The position numbers and the translations under genes were made by a program. Below, in pieces: positions 34,767-43,680 of a DNA stretch of 64,000 nucleotides (position 1 is the first letter of the stretch; each line of letters begins with the position of its first letter). Location: NCBI GenBank assembly GCA_049515655.1, contig JBEKTW010000006.1:62001-126000 (forward strand), read 5' to 3'. The stretch is from JBEKTW01 sp049515655 (GTDB taxonomy: Bacteria > Bacteroidota > Ignavibacteria > UBA10030 > SZUA-254). A model generated the notes under the pieces. That model worked only from the letters and a program-made list of their open reading frames with translations. It had not been told where the DNA came from and did not search any database.

Positions 34767-37169
34767 ATGCCTCAAAGTCGGAATTATAGTCGGGTAATAC
34801 CTGCCTTCACCATCCTTTGCGCCATCTTCTATCTCGCGGCGACGCTGCACCAGATTCAGAAAGCTGATGTGCCCGACACACTCTCCGGTTCTCCGGCTCA
34901 ATCGCACGTCCTTTCCATCGACGGGGTGCATGTTTCTACGGCCGATGATATTGAGTTTTTTTTAAGCTCATACCGTCCCGGCGATCCCGTGCGGGTCGAA
35001 CTTTCTACGACCGCCGGAAATATTGTACAGCAGACGCGGCTGGTAGGTTATTATCCGCCGCCATCCGTTGCCGTTAATACTCTCACCGGATGGGTGATAT
35101 TCTTTTTTGGCGTGTTCGTTTACCTCAAGCGCCGGGAAGAGGATGCCTCAATAGTCTATTGTCTTGCATCCGCTACCGTCGCCGCCGCGATGTTTGGTAC
35201 GAAGACGATGTATGCCCTCCATCCGTGGTGGCTCGGATATACACTGTGTGTGCTGTTTTTCTTCGCCTACACGATCATGCCGGTGCTTTTTCTGCATTTC
35301 ACGTTTTTATTTCCCGCAATACGATGGAGAAGATTTCGACGGTGGTTGGGCTGGCTGTATGCTGTCGGTGCCCTCATTGCCGTGTGGCAATCCTGGATAT
35401 ATCTCCAAGCGGCAGCATTCCATTCTCTCGAGATGTTCCGGGCGGCCGTAAGCGGCGAGATGATTCAAAACGCATTTGTATTCCTGATACTCCTGCTCAG
35501 CGTTCTCAATTTTATCCTATCCTACAAGAGCGCAGAGAGCGTTTCGGACAAAAAGAAGCTTCGCTGGATGCTCTTTGGTCTGTCGATTGGTCCGACCCCG
35601 TTTATTTTCCTCTGGGTTCTTCCACAGGCAGTGGGAGCGGCACCGCAGATTCCGGAAGTTGTTTTCAAACTTATCCTGCTTCTCATTCCGGCCTCGTTTA
35701 CCATTTCCATCGTCCGGTATCATTTGCTCGACATCGACTTTATCATCAATCGAAGCGCAGTGTACGTGACGGTGATCGCCCTGCTGCTGGCGGTCTATGT
35801 CGGGATTATTGGCCTCCTCGCCACGAGTATCCGGACTCCCTCGGTATACACCTCGGCCGCTGCTGCCGTCGTGGTTGCCCTTGCGTTTGAGCCTGTGCGT
35901 CGGCGTGTCCAGCGCTTCGTGGACAAGCAATTTTTCCGCGTGCGGTATAATTACCGGGAGACCCAGCGACAGCTCATCGAAGAGATCAAGGATTGTCTTG
36001 ATGTCCGACAGCTTGGTGAGTACCTCGTCAGCAGGATTCAGGAATTGATTCCAATCGAGCGCATCGGCTTCTTCGTGCTGCGCCAACCGGGGCACCATCT
36101 TGAACTGCTGGCCCACCATGAGTTTGACATGCTCGCGCGGCATGGCGTTCGATTCGACAAGGAACATCTCCAAACCGATCTCAAGCGAACCGTGGCACTT
36201 GATGAGAGCATTGAGCCGGGCTTGGCGCATGAATCTGCCAACGCCGAGGTCTTCCGGCGCTGGGGGATGGCTCTCGTGTTTCCCATGCTCTCGGAAGCTG
36301 ACGAAATTCTCGGATTCCTTGTCCTCGGCAGCAAGAAATCCGGCGGGAGGTTTACCGTGGAGGATGTCGATTTGCTCACGACGGTGAGTATCCAGGCGGG
36401 CGTGGCAATGAAAAGAATCGCGCTTCAGCAAGAATTGCTGCTAAAGCAGGAAGAGGCACGGCGGCTTGAAGAATTAAGCCAGTTGAAATCTTTCTTTGTG
36501 TCGAGTGTTTCGCATGACTTGAAGACCCCGTTGACGTCAATCAAAATGTTTGCCGAACTTCTCCGGTCCAACAAGAAACTTGTCGCTAAAGGTGCCGGCG
36601 ATTATCTGGAAATTATCGAAGGCGAGGCCGACCGCCTTACAAGGCTGATCAATAACGTTCTTGATTTTGCAAAAATGGAACGGGGTGTAAAGGAATATCA
36701 TTTTTCGGAGGTGGGGGTGAATGAAGTCGTCAGCACGGTCCTCCGGTCGATGGCGTACCAGTTCAAAATGGGCAAGTTCAAGGTGCACATGCACATAAAC
36801 AGCCGGGCGTACAGGATTCGCGCCGATGCCGATGCGCTCGCCGAAGCAGTTATCAATCTTCTGTCGAATGCGATGAAGTACTCGGGCGAGAGAAAAGAAC
36901 TCTCTGTGTCCACCTTCAGCGAGAAGGGATACGTCGGAGTGAGCGTGAAAGATTGCGGCATCGGTATTCCGGAAGATAAACTCGAGAACATCTTCAATCC
37001 TTTTTATCGTGTGGATGATAAACAAACGCAACGAGTCGGGGGAGTCGGGCTAGGATTATCGATCGTGAAGCACGTCATGGACGCTCACGGCGGCAAAATT
37101 CAAGTCAGCAGTTCACCGGGCGAGGGCAGTACGTTCACGTTGCTCTTTGTGCACGGAGCCTTGCAGTGA
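34767..37169 (+). CDS. Membrane sensor histidine kinase (PDZ-like, 7TM, GAF, HisKA, HATPase)
   Basis: Starting at the ATG of MPQSRNYSR gives 800 residues. After one membrane helix comes a PDZ-like segment (VLSIDGVHVSTADDIEFFLS), then about seven further helices, a GAF-type domain (LGEYLVSRIQELIPIERIGF), a dimerisation/phosphoacceptor helix with SVSHDLKTPLTSIKMF (His 583 by this start) and the ATPase domain with N-box INLLSNAMKYSG, G1 DCGIGIPEDKL and G2 GVGLGLSIVKH. The gene overlaps the next (response regulator-phosphatase) by 4 bp and a second regulator follows, so one kinase probably serves two receivers. The signal is unknown; the PDZ plus 7TM input suggests a membrane or lipid cue. Confidence 0.92.
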   Translation: MPQSRNYSRVIPAFTILCAIFYLAATLHQIQKADVPDTLSGSPAQSHVLSIDGVHVSTADDIEFFLSSYRPGDPVRVELSTTAGNIVQQTRLVGYYPPPSVAVNTLTGWVIFFFGVFVYLKRREEDASIVYCLASATVAAAMFGTKTMYALHPWWLGYTLCVLFFFAYTIMPVLFLHFTFLFPAIRWRRFRRWLGWLYAVGALIAVWQSWIYLQAAAFHSLEMFRAAVSGEMIQNAFVFLILLLSVLNFILSYKSAESVSDKKKLRWMLFGLSIGPTPFIFLWVLPQAVGAAPQIPEVVFKLILLLIPASFTISIVRYHLLDIDFIINRSAVYVTVIALLLAVYVGIIGLLATSIRTPSVYTSAAAAVVVALAFEPVRRRVQRFVDKQFFRVRYNYRETQRQLIEEIKDCLDVRQLGEYLVSRIQELIPIERIGFFVLRQPGHHLELLAHHEFDMLARHGVRFDKEHLQTDLKRTVALDESIEPGLAHESANAEVFRRWGMALVFPMLSEADEILGFLVLGSKKSGGRFTVEDVDLLTTVSIQAGVAMKRIALQQELLLKQEEARRLEELSQLKSFFVSSVSHDLKTPLTSIKMFAELLRSNKKLVAKGAGDYLEIIEGEADRLTRLINNVLDFAKMERGVKEYHFSEVGVNEVVSTVLRSMAYQFKMGKFKVHMHINSRAYRIRADADALAEAVINLLSNAMKYSGERKELSVSTFSEKGYVGVSVKDCGIGIPEDKLENIFNPFYRVDDKQTQRVGGVGLGLSIVKHVMDAHGGKIQVSSSPGEGSTFTLLFVHGALQ

Positions 37170-38290
37170 AGCGTATCTTGGTTATTGAAGATGATCCTGC
37201 CATTCTGAAGGGTCTTGTCACAACGTTAGAAACATCACATTACAAAGTTGTCGCTGCCAGCGACGGTCTGAAAGGGTACAAATTGGGGATGGGTAAAGAC
37301 ATTGACCTCATCCTTCTCGACTTGATGTTGCCGGGGAAGACCGGCGAGGATATCTGTCGCGATTTGAGAGCGCAAGGCATCAAAATTCCGATCATGATGC
37401 TCACAAGCAAGTCAGGTGAAGCGGATAAAGTTGGCGGCTTTAACCTTGGGGCCGACGATTACATCACGAAGCCGTTCAGCACATCGGAGTTACTCGCAAG
37501 GATTGAGGTTCGGTTGCGACAGCGAGATGAGTATCGTCAACTCGCCGAGCACGCATCGAAGCTTTCCCATGATCTGGAATTAGCTCGCCGGGTTCAGGAA
37601 AACCTTTTCCCCCAGGTGTTGCCAGTCGTTGATGGCTGGGAATTTAGTGCATTCTGCCGCCCCGCATCGACCGTTGGTGGAGATTATTATGATCTATTTA
37701 TGGCTGCCCCTGAGAAGATCATCTTCGCTCTCGGTGATGTGTCGGGGAAAGGACTTGGGCCAGCCCTGCTTATGGCAAGTGTGCACTCGGCCTTGCGAAA
37801 CCGCGCCAATGACTTTCTTGCCGATCCCATAGGATTTATAGCAGGACTGAACAGCTATCTTGTTTCTTCAAGTTCTCCTGAGACGTTTCTCACCCTTTTT
37901 TCGGGGTATTTGGATTTGAAGACCGGCTCGATGCGTTATGTCAACAGTGGACATCTCCAGCCTGTCATGATGCGTGAGGGGAAGAAGCACACCAGGCTCT
38001 CTGATATGGGAAGCACTGTATTGGGCATATTCGAAAAACTTTCCATCGCTTGTCACGACCTTGATATCGATAAAGGGGACGTGCTCATGCTCTATAGCGA
38101 TGGCGTTACCGAAGCAAGGAATAAAAGCGGGGAACTGTTCGGCGAATCCCGTTTAACCGAATTGTTAAGCGGTGCATCGCATCGGAACGCTTCCCGGGTT
38201 ATCGATTCAATTATCAAAAGTGTCGATGAGTTCGCAGGTCACTGCGTACAAGCGGATGATATCTCGTTACTCGTAATTCGCCGATTGTAA
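37166..38290 (+). CDS. Response regulator with SpoIIE/RsbU-type PP2C phosphatase output
   Basis: The 374-residue protein has a receiver at 1-120 (acidic pair EDD, phosphoacceptor Asp in LILLDLMLPG, Lys in ADDYITKPF) joined by a coiled coil to a PP2C-like phosphatase domain with VGGDYYDLFM, LGDVSGKGLGPALLMA, YVNSGHLQPVM, YSDGVTEARN and the C-terminal Asp in QADDISLLVI. Such proteins dephosphorylate anti-sigma-antagonist proteins in partner-switching cascades. It overlaps the histidine kinase gene (ATGA), so it is a direct partner. The receiver is a close paralogue of the one at 38310. No STAS antagonist or anti-sigma kinase is encoded in the window, so the target lies elsewhere. Confidence 0.93.
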   Translation: MKRILVIEDDPAILKGLVTTLETSHYKVVAASDGLKGYKLGMGKDIDLILLDLMLPGKTGEDICRDLRAQGIKIPIMMLTSKSGEADKVGGFNLGADDYITKPFSTSELLARIEVRLRQRDEYRQLAEHASKLSHDLELARRVQENLFPQVLPVVDGWEFSAFCRPASTVGGDYYDLFMAAPEKIIFALGDVSGKGLGPALLMASVHSALRNRANDFLADPIGFIAGLNSYLVSSSSPETFLTLFSGYLDLKTGSMRYVNSGHLQPVMMREGKKHTRLSDMGSTVLGIFEKLSIACHDLDIDKGDVLMLYSDGVTEARNKSGELFGESRLTELLSGASHRNASRVIDSIIKSVDEFAGHCVQADDISLLVIRRL

Positions 38291-38309
38291 AGTCACAATT
38301 GGAGGAAGC

Positions 38310-38990
38310 ATGAAACGCATCTTAGTCATTGAAGACGACCCGGCCATCCTGGCGGGACTCGTAGCCAGTCTGGAAGAAGGACATTATGAGGCCATCACAG
38401 CGTCCGACGGCGAGAAAGGTTACCAGATGGGAAAGCGGGAGAATGTCGACCTGATTCTTCTGGACCTCATGCTCCCGAACAAGAACGGACAGGATATCTG
38501 CAAAGACTTGCGGAAGGACGGCGTGAACACGCCGATTCTCATGCTCACGAGCAAGAGGGAGGAAATGGACAAGGTGCTCGGCCTGGAGCTCGGCGCCGAT
38601 GATTACGTAACGAAGCCGTTCAGTGTCCGCGAGCTGCATGCCCGGATCAAAGCTCTCCTCCGGCGCAAAGGAGAATTAAAGAAAGAGATTGACGAGTATT
38701 CATTTGGCAATGTGCATATCGATTTCAAGAAGCAGGAGGCGACGAAGGGGAAAAAGGCGCTGAAGCTCTCGGCGAAAGAATTCGAAATCCTGAAATACTT
38801 CGTTCAACATGAAAGCGACGTCGTCACCCGCGAAATGCTGCTCGACGACGTCTGGGGATATGAGAATTTCCCGACAACCCGCACTGTGGACAATTATATC
38901 CTCTCGATAAGAAAGAAAATTGAGGCCAACCCTTCCAGTCCCGAGCATCTGCTCACGGTGCACACGGCGGGGTATAAATTCGTGAAGTGA
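38310..38990 (+). CDS. OmpR/PhoB-family DNA-binding response regulator
   Basis: The 226-residue protein has a receiver at 1-120 (EDDPAIL, phosphoacceptor Asp in LILLDLMLPNK, Lys in ADDYVTKPFS) and a winged-helix domain with LSAKEFEILKYFVQHESDVV, DDVWGYENFPTTRTVDNYI and the wing HTAGYKFVK. GGAGGA precedes the ATG by 3-4 bp. It shares its first 60 residues almost unchanged with the phosphatase-type regulator upstream, so the two arose by receiver duplication and are probably phosphorylated by the same kinase. OmpR/PhoB proteins bind direct repeats spaced 10-11 bp; whether this one binds the repeats at 51.8, 52.3, 58.3 and 61.2 kb is an open and testable question. Confidence 0.93.
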   Translation: MKRILVIEDDPAILAGLVASLEEGHYEAITASDGEKGYQMGKRENVDLILLDLMLPNKNGQDICKDLRKDGVNTPILMLTSKREEMDKVLGLELGADDYVTKPFSVRELHARIKALLRRKGELKKEIDEYSFGNVHIDFKKQEATKGKKALKLSAKEFEILKYFVQHESDVVTREMLLDDVWGYENFPTTRTVDNYILSIRKKIEANPSSPEHLLTVHTAGYKFVK

Positions 38991-39394
38991 ATGAACCGAC
39001 CCGCAGGGGTTTCTTTCAGGGAGATCCATGAGATATTCGTCGTGGGGGGACGGCACATAGACTACAGGAAGATCGCTTTTTCCATTTCGCTAGTTCCTTT
39101 CGGTGGACTATGCAAAGTGAGGAACGGGTCCAGAAGATCGTTCCTAGAGAATCTCGGCAGAGGTTTGACACTCACTCGTCAATTCTTTACCTTACTACCA
39201 TCAACCGTAACGCCCCAGAGGGACGGGCATTAGAGTTTTTTTACAGTTGAAAACTCATTGCGCGACAGGGCTGCGGGTTTTGTCTTAGGAAGGTAATAGG
39301 TCCATTTCATAAGAGGTGAGGGTTTCAAATGTTCAATACAATTCTGCTTGAGTTCTCTACCGCCTATCTCATAGGTCGTTAAGGAGGGCGATGT
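38991..39394. other. Intergenic stretch with candidate promoter and weak terminator
   Basis: No gene is seen in 404 bp. TTGACA at 39166-39171 is followed after 16 bp by TACCTT at 39188-39193, a possible promoter for the phosphatase gene with a leader of about 200 bp. GCCC/GGGC at 39212-39228 followed by a T7 run (39236-39242) is a weak terminator-like structure within that leader. AAGGAGG at 39381-39387 is the ribosome site of the next gene. Confidence 0.4.
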
Positions 39395-40702
39395 ATGGCA
39401 GCGAGCGGTGAAAACCTCCTCCCCCAGGTTGCCCGGCTTGAGGAAGAGAATCAGCGGTTGCGCAAAGCCGTTGACGAGCTTTCGATTCTCAACGAGCTTG
39501 CCCGGGTTATCAGTTCGACGATGAATCTTGACGCGGTCATTGAAAACATCGTCAAGCGTTCGATGCGCGCCGTGCATGCGGGGCAAGGAGTCATCACGCT
39601 GGTAGACCCGCAGTCGAGCGACTCCATGAAAACCCTTGTTCGCGCGATGGGTGATTCGCGCGAACAGCAATCCTTCCATTTGAATCAAAGTTTGTTGGGA
39701 TGGATGCATCTCAACAAGAAACCCATCCTTATTAACGATCCGAAAGACGATGAGCGCTTTCGAGGCGTGAAATGGGAAGAATCGATTTATTCGCTGCTTT
39801 CCGTTCCGATGATGACCAAGGGTGCCCTGATCGGATTGTTGACGGTCTACAACAAGAAGGATGGAAAGAACTTCACGGATGATGATCAGAGACTGCTCGC
39901 GATTATCGCAGGGCAGTCCGCGCAGGTCGTGGAGAATGCGCGTCTCTATGAAGAAGAAAAGGCGCTGCATCAAATGGAGGAGGAAATTCGGCTTGCGTCA
40001 AGAATTCAAACGGAGCTCCTTCCGAAAAAACCTCCGGCCATCAAAGGTTATGATATCGCCGGGAACAGTCTGCCGGCAAAAGTCGTGGGAGGAGACTACT
40101 ACGATTTCATACCGATTGATGACCATCGCTGGGCAATTTGCCTTGGTGATGTTTCGGGTAAAGGATTGCCCGCCTCGTTGCTGATGGCAAACCTTCAGGC
40201 CACCCTTCGCGGCCAGACGCTTTTGGACGTTGCCCCCAAGGAATGTCTTCGCCGTTCGAATACACTTTTATTCCGCAGCACTACGAGCGACAAGTTTGCG
40301 ACGCTCTTTTACGGCATCCTCGACGTCAGCCGACACACGCTGTGTTTTTCCAATGCCGGGCACGACAATCCGTTTCTGTTGACGCAGGGCGAGGAGCCGC
40401 TTCGGCTGAAAACTGGCGGAACGGTTCTTTCTATTTTTGAAAGTTATCCATACGAAGAGGAAGTGATCTCTTTGCGGCCGGAGGATCTTCTTCTTGTTTA
40501 TTCTGACGGTGTGACGGAGGCGATGAATTCGACCCTCGATCAATTCGGTGAAGCGCGCCTGAAAGATCTGCTCATCGAGAACAGGGATGCTTCTGCGAAT
40601 GAGCTGGTTGAAAAAATCATTGCTGCTGTGAAGCAGCATGCGGGTAGTTTCCCCCAGTCGGATGATATCACGCTTGTTGTCCTCAAGAGAACGGTCGAGT
40701 AG
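39395..40702 (+). CDS. GAF-domain SpoIIE/RsbU-type PP2C phosphatase
   Basis: The 435-residue cytoplasmic protein has an N-terminal coiled coil (VARLEEENQRLRKAVDELS), a GAF domain at about 40-190 (NLDAVIENIVKRSMRAV ... PMMTKGALIGLLTVYNKK), and a PP2C domain at about 235-430 with VGGDYYDFIPID, LGDVSGKGLPASLLMA, SNAGHDNPFLL, YSDGVTEAMN and SDDITLVVL. It is preceded by AAGGAGG 7 bp before the ATG. Its domain order matches environmental-stress phosphatases that act on STAS-domain antagonists. It is transcribed in the same direction as the two-component genes but 404 bp away, so probably independently. Confidence 0.93.
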   Translation: MAASGENLLPQVARLEEENQRLRKAVDELSILNELARVISSTMNLDAVIENIVKRSMRAVHAGQGVITLVDPQSSDSMKTLVRAMGDSREQQSFHLNQSLLGWMHLNKKPILINDPKDDERFRGVKWEESIYSLLSVPMMTKGALIGLLTVYNKKDGKNFTDDDQRLLAIIAGQSAQVVENARLYEEEKALHQMEEEIRLASRIQTELLPKKPPAIKGYDIAGNSLPAKVVGGDYYDFIPIDDHRWAICLGDVSGKGLPASLLMANLQATLRGQTLLDVAPKECLRRSNTLLFRSTTSDKFATLFYGILDVSRHTLCFSNAGHDNPFLLTQGEEPLRLKTGGTVLSIFESYPYEEEVISLRPEDLLLVYSDGVTEAMNSTLDQFGEARLKDLLIENRDASANELVEKIIAAVKQHAGSFPQSDDITLVVLKRTVE

Positions 40703-40870
40703 GAACCATGCGCGTACAGAGGAGCTCTCGTTTTCCCGATTCACGGGGTTTAGCCGCAATTGAGAATGGAGTTGATTTGTAAAGAGTAATTGGGATGGAG
40801 AACAATGCGGAGGCGGCAACAACTACGGTTAAAGGAATATGATTTACCCCGTGAGATAACAGGTTAACAA

Positions 40871-41134
40871 ATGGCACAGTACTACTACGTGTACGCGCTT
40901 CGGTCGTTGGCCGACGGGAATTTCTATGTTGGCTTCACCACTGACTTACGAGCAAGATTGGAAGAGCACTTCTCAGGTCGGGTGCTCTCTACCAAAAATC
41001 GACTCCCCCTTCAACTTGTTTATTGGGAGGGATGCCTTAATCGTAGCGATGCCACGAGACGTGAGAAATACTTGAAGAGTTCCTGGGGAAAGAGATATAT
41101 CAAGAACCGACTCAAGGCTTATCTCACGGGGTAA
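40871..41134 (+). CDS. GIY-YIG nuclease superfamily protein
   Basis: This 87-residue protein is a single GIY-YIG domain: YYVYALRS supplies the first motif, FYVGFTTDL the second, and RLEEHFSG, LVYWEGCLN and ATRREKYLKSSWGKRYIKNR the following helix-strand elements. Such stand-alone UPF0213/YhbQ-like proteins are common in Bacteroidota, and in most the biological function is unknown. Its stop codon lies within the first bases of a decayed REP-associated transposase, so the two insertions may be linked. Confidence 0.85.
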   Translation: MAQYYYVYALRSLADGNFYVGFTTDLRARLEEHFSGRVLSTKNRLPLQLVYWEGCLNRSDATRREKYLKSSWGKRYIKNRLKAYLTG

Positions 41135-41429
41135 ATTTCGTCACGGTGTGTACGAAAGACCGGGTTGAATTGTTCGGAGAGATCATGGATGGGGAAATGA
41201 CGATGCCGTAGGGTCGAGGCATGCCTCGACCCTACGGGGGCGATCGAATGTGTTAGGTGACATTATTGGATCATTTAAATCGGCTGTGACAAAATGCATC
41301 AATGAAATCCGGAAAACACCGGGTGCACCGGTCTGGCAATCACGATTCTATGATCACGTCATCCGCAACGAAAGATCCCTGAATAGAATCCACGAATATA
41401 TCAGAATCAATCCCGAATGCGGGATGTAG
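41131..41429 (+). pseudogene. Relic of a REP-associated (IS200-like) tyrosine transposase
   Basis: Two pieces of one gene remain. The first, at 41131-41207, reads VNFVTVCTKDRVELFGEIMD then GEM before a stop, as in the N-terminus of RAYT proteins. The second, in another frame from about 41202 to the stop at 41427-41429, reads RSNVLGDIIGSFKSAVTKC and VWQSRFYDHVIRNERSLNRI then HEYIRINP, the conserved C-terminus. The central part with the HUH motif and catalytic tyrosine is deleted, so it is inactive. A perfect 32-bp palindrome lies at the join. Confidence 0.75.
41206..41237. repeat. Perfect 32-bp palindrome (REP-like)
   Basis: CCGTAGGGTCGAGGCA at 41206-41221 is followed without a loop by its exact reverse complement at 41222-41237. 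It sits inside the RAYT relic and, in the frame of the second piece, would encode part of the transposase's variable linker (VGSRHASTLRG). RAYT enzymes act on REP hairpins, so this may be such a target. Confidence 0.8.
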
Positions 41430-41481
41430 GATAAGAACAATCCGATTGGCGGAGCATCCTCCGGACATATCGCAGCGAACA

Positions 41482-42270
41482 CTACAACGTCCCCCACCAA
41501 TCCGCGAATGTGTGATAGATCGCGGGCGCGACGAAGTTTTCCGACCTCATCATCACAAATCCCATACTCAAGCTGAGTGGAATGAGGGTGACGCAGCTGA
41601 TAACCGCGTCGGTCGGGGACATCCCCATTACACCGATGCGCTGGAAGAAGTGGCCAAATGCGTGGATCAGGGAGGAGAGGACCCATCCCTGCCAGAGACC
41701 CAGCCATGCGATCATCCTTGTCTGGAGATATCCACGAAACATGAACTCTTCCGCGAAACCGACGGTCGAGAAGAGAAGCAATGCCCAGATGTGGCTAATG
41801 CTGAGCGAGGAAAGCACGCCGGAGGCGGAGCCGGACAAGAGGAAGAGGGTCAGCATTCCGGCCGCGGCGAGGATCAACCCCAGCACGACTGCTTTCGACA
41901 GATTGCGCCGGCTCACTCCCATGCTCTCCCATGATTCCTTCCGCATCTTTTTGATGATCAGAACCGGCAGGATCATGAGGAAGCAGAATATCCCCTGGTT
42001 GACAACAGAGCGTACGTCGTAGATGCGCGGTGCGGTCTGCGGACTTCCCGGGGACTGTTGCGAAGCGATCATGAGGAGCATGCCCACCGATGCGATGATC
42101 GCCATACTCGCGAAGATGCCCGCCAGTGCAACGAGAGCTGATTTTTTGGGATTGTCGAACGAACATCCTCTGAGTTCAAATCGCAGCATCCTGCTCAGGA
42201 GGAATACGAGCAGGATGACGACGACGTACTCTCCGCTCTGGATGGCAATTTCATGGATCATCCCTGACAT
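41482..42270 (-). CDS. CPBP family intramembrane metalloprotease
   Basis: I start at the ATG of MSGMIHEIAIQSGEY, 2 bp after the stop of the upstream ferritin-VIT1 gene; the longer frame upstream is the shadow of that gene. The 262-residue protein has about seven to eight membrane helices and the CPBP (Abi/Rce1-like) motifs: AEEFMFRGYLQ (Glu pair and Arg), a His in IHAFGHFFQR and a His in IYHTFADWWG. Family members are membrane endopeptidases, some acting on prenylated or bacteriocin-type substrates. Tight spacing suggests co-expression with the iron-transport fusion. Confidence 0.85.
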   Translation of the reverse strand: MSGMIHEIAIQSGEYVVVILLVFLLSRMLRFELRGCSFDNPKKSALVALAGIFASMAIIASVGMLLMIASQQSPGSPQTAPRIYDVRSVVNQGIFCFLMILPVLIIKKMRKESWESMGVSRRNLSKAVVLGLILAAAGMLTLFLLSGSASGVLSSLSISHIWALLLFSTVGFAEEFMFRGYLQTRMIAWLGLWQGWVLSSLIHAFGHFFQRIGVMGMSPTDAVISCVTLIPLSLSMGFVMMRSENFVAPAIYHTFADWWGTL

Positions 42271-42272
42271 GA

Positions 42273-43430
42273 CTAGCCAATGGCGGGCGAGATGAGTAAT
42301 CCGATAGCGTAGGTGACGGCAGCTTCGCCAATACCGATAAGCGTCATCTCCACACCGCTTTTCACCCACGACCGGCCCGTGACCACCACCTTCGAAGCGC
42401 CGACAACGAAGTGGGCCGCGGTACTTACGATGAACGAGATTGCCAGGGCCGTCATTCCTGTGCTGAACATGAACGGAATCACAGGCACGACCGCTCCGAT
42501 TGCGGTGCTGATTGTTGCACTGAAGGCCGACCGCCATTCATTCGGGAACGTTTGCTCCGACAGCCCGAGTTCTTCATGGGCGAGGGTTTTCAGCATCTGA
42601 TCCGGATGTTCGGCCATGCGTCCGACCATCGTCTTGGCTTCCTCTTCGGTGAAACCCTTCAACTGATAGAAGAGCTGCAGTTCCTCGCGTTCCTCTTCGG
42701 GATTCTCCTCGATCTCACGTTTCTCGCGCCCGAGTTCGGCCTCGTACACCTCGCGTTCCGATTTCATCGCGAGGTATGCACCGCTTCCCATGGAGAGGGC
42801 GGAGGCAATAGCCGTCGCAAGGCCGCTGAGGAGGACGAACTGACCGTTCGCGTGCGTCGCGCCCGCCACTCCGCTGACAACCCCGAATGCGGCGCCGAGC
42901 CCGTCATTTACCCCATAAATTGCCTGCCCGATCCAGCCGCCCGCCCGCACGTGCCACTTCTCGCGGCCGAGAATAATCTCCAGCCTGCTTTGAGGTTGGT
43001 GCGCAGCTCGTCCCTCAAATTCCTCGAGCACGCGGTTATGCGCTCGCTCGTCTCGCTGCGCTTCCGTCAATGATAGTCGGTCAGACTCATTCTGCGCGTT
43101 TGTAAGAAGGACATCATAGAGTTTATCGGCTTCGCTCTCACCGGCTTCCAGCATTTTGGCGGCAACGTTGGTATCGCTCCGCAAGAGAACCCAGCGACGA
43201 ACTCGTTCAATGAACGTCTCGGAGAATGTCCCGGGTCCCGCGCCAAGCTCCTTGAGTCGTTTTGCCCATCGCTCGGCATGCTGTTCCTCCGCTTCCGCCA
43301 TGCGCTCGAGAATTTTGCGTTTCTCGGGGTTCACCTCGCGTTCCGCGAGTGCGTGGTAATTCCTCGCGCTGAGCATTTCATCCCGCCAAGCCTGAAGGAG
43401 ACCGCCGATGAACTGTTTTTGATTACTCAT
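42273..43430 (-). CDS. mbfA: Ferritin-like/VIT1 fusion iron exporter (MbfA type)
   Basis: I start at MSNQKQFIGG, giving 385 residues; MSKSGNRK further upstream is an alternative. Residues about 5-145 form a ferritin/erythrin-like four-helix bundle with metal-ligand carboxylates and histidines (ARNYHALAEREVNPEKRK, AEAEEQHAERW, and SLTEAQRDERAHNRVLEEFE). From about 165 the protein is VIT1/CCC1-like with membrane helices and GVNDGLGAAFGVVSGVAGA, plus an acidic cytoplasmic helix (EIEENPEEEREELQ). The same fusion in alphaproteobacteria (MbfA) exports iron and protects against peroxide. Gene symbol is by architecture only. It pairs with the CPBP protease gene downstream. Confidence 0.85.
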   Translation of the reverse strand: MSNQKQFIGGLLQAWRDEMLSARNYHALAEREVNPEKRKILERMAEAEEQHAERWAKRLKELGAGPGTFSETFIERVRRWVLLRSDTNVAAKMLEAGESEADKLYDVLLTNAQNESDRLSLTEAQRDERAHNRVLEEFEGRAAHQPQSRLEIILGREKWHVRAGGWIGQAIYGVNDGLGAAFGVVSGVAGATHANGQFVLLSGLATAIASALSMGSGAYLAMKSEREVYEAELGREKREIEENPEEEREELQLFYQLKGFTEEEAKTMVGRMAEHPDQMLKTLAHEELGLSEQTFPNEWRSAFSATISTAIGAVVPVIPFMFSTGMTALAISFIVSTAAHFVVGASKVVVTGRSWVKSGVEMTLIGIGEAAVTYAIGLLISPAIG

Positions 43431-43680
43431 TGGAGCATTCTCTTTCTTTCTGTTGCCGCTCTTCGACATGGGCCTATCCCCGGCGTCCTTTGCGGTTATG
43501 ATATCACCCCGGAAGGTGCGGGGACTGTGCCGGGGAGGCAAAACTTGGAACTGTTCTTTGTTAGAAAATCAAGTGAGTATACCAAATGGAAGGGGAAATA
43601 ACAAATGTACGTGCTGCGGTAGAGCGGGGGATGGTCCTTCATCCGGTCTCCGCGGCCACATTCTCAATTGTCGTCTGAAA

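Noticed and set aside
35517..36431. 304-codon minus-strand frame inside the histidine kinase
   Set aside because: The plus strand carries GAF and kinase motifs through this whole stretch; the antisense frame has none.
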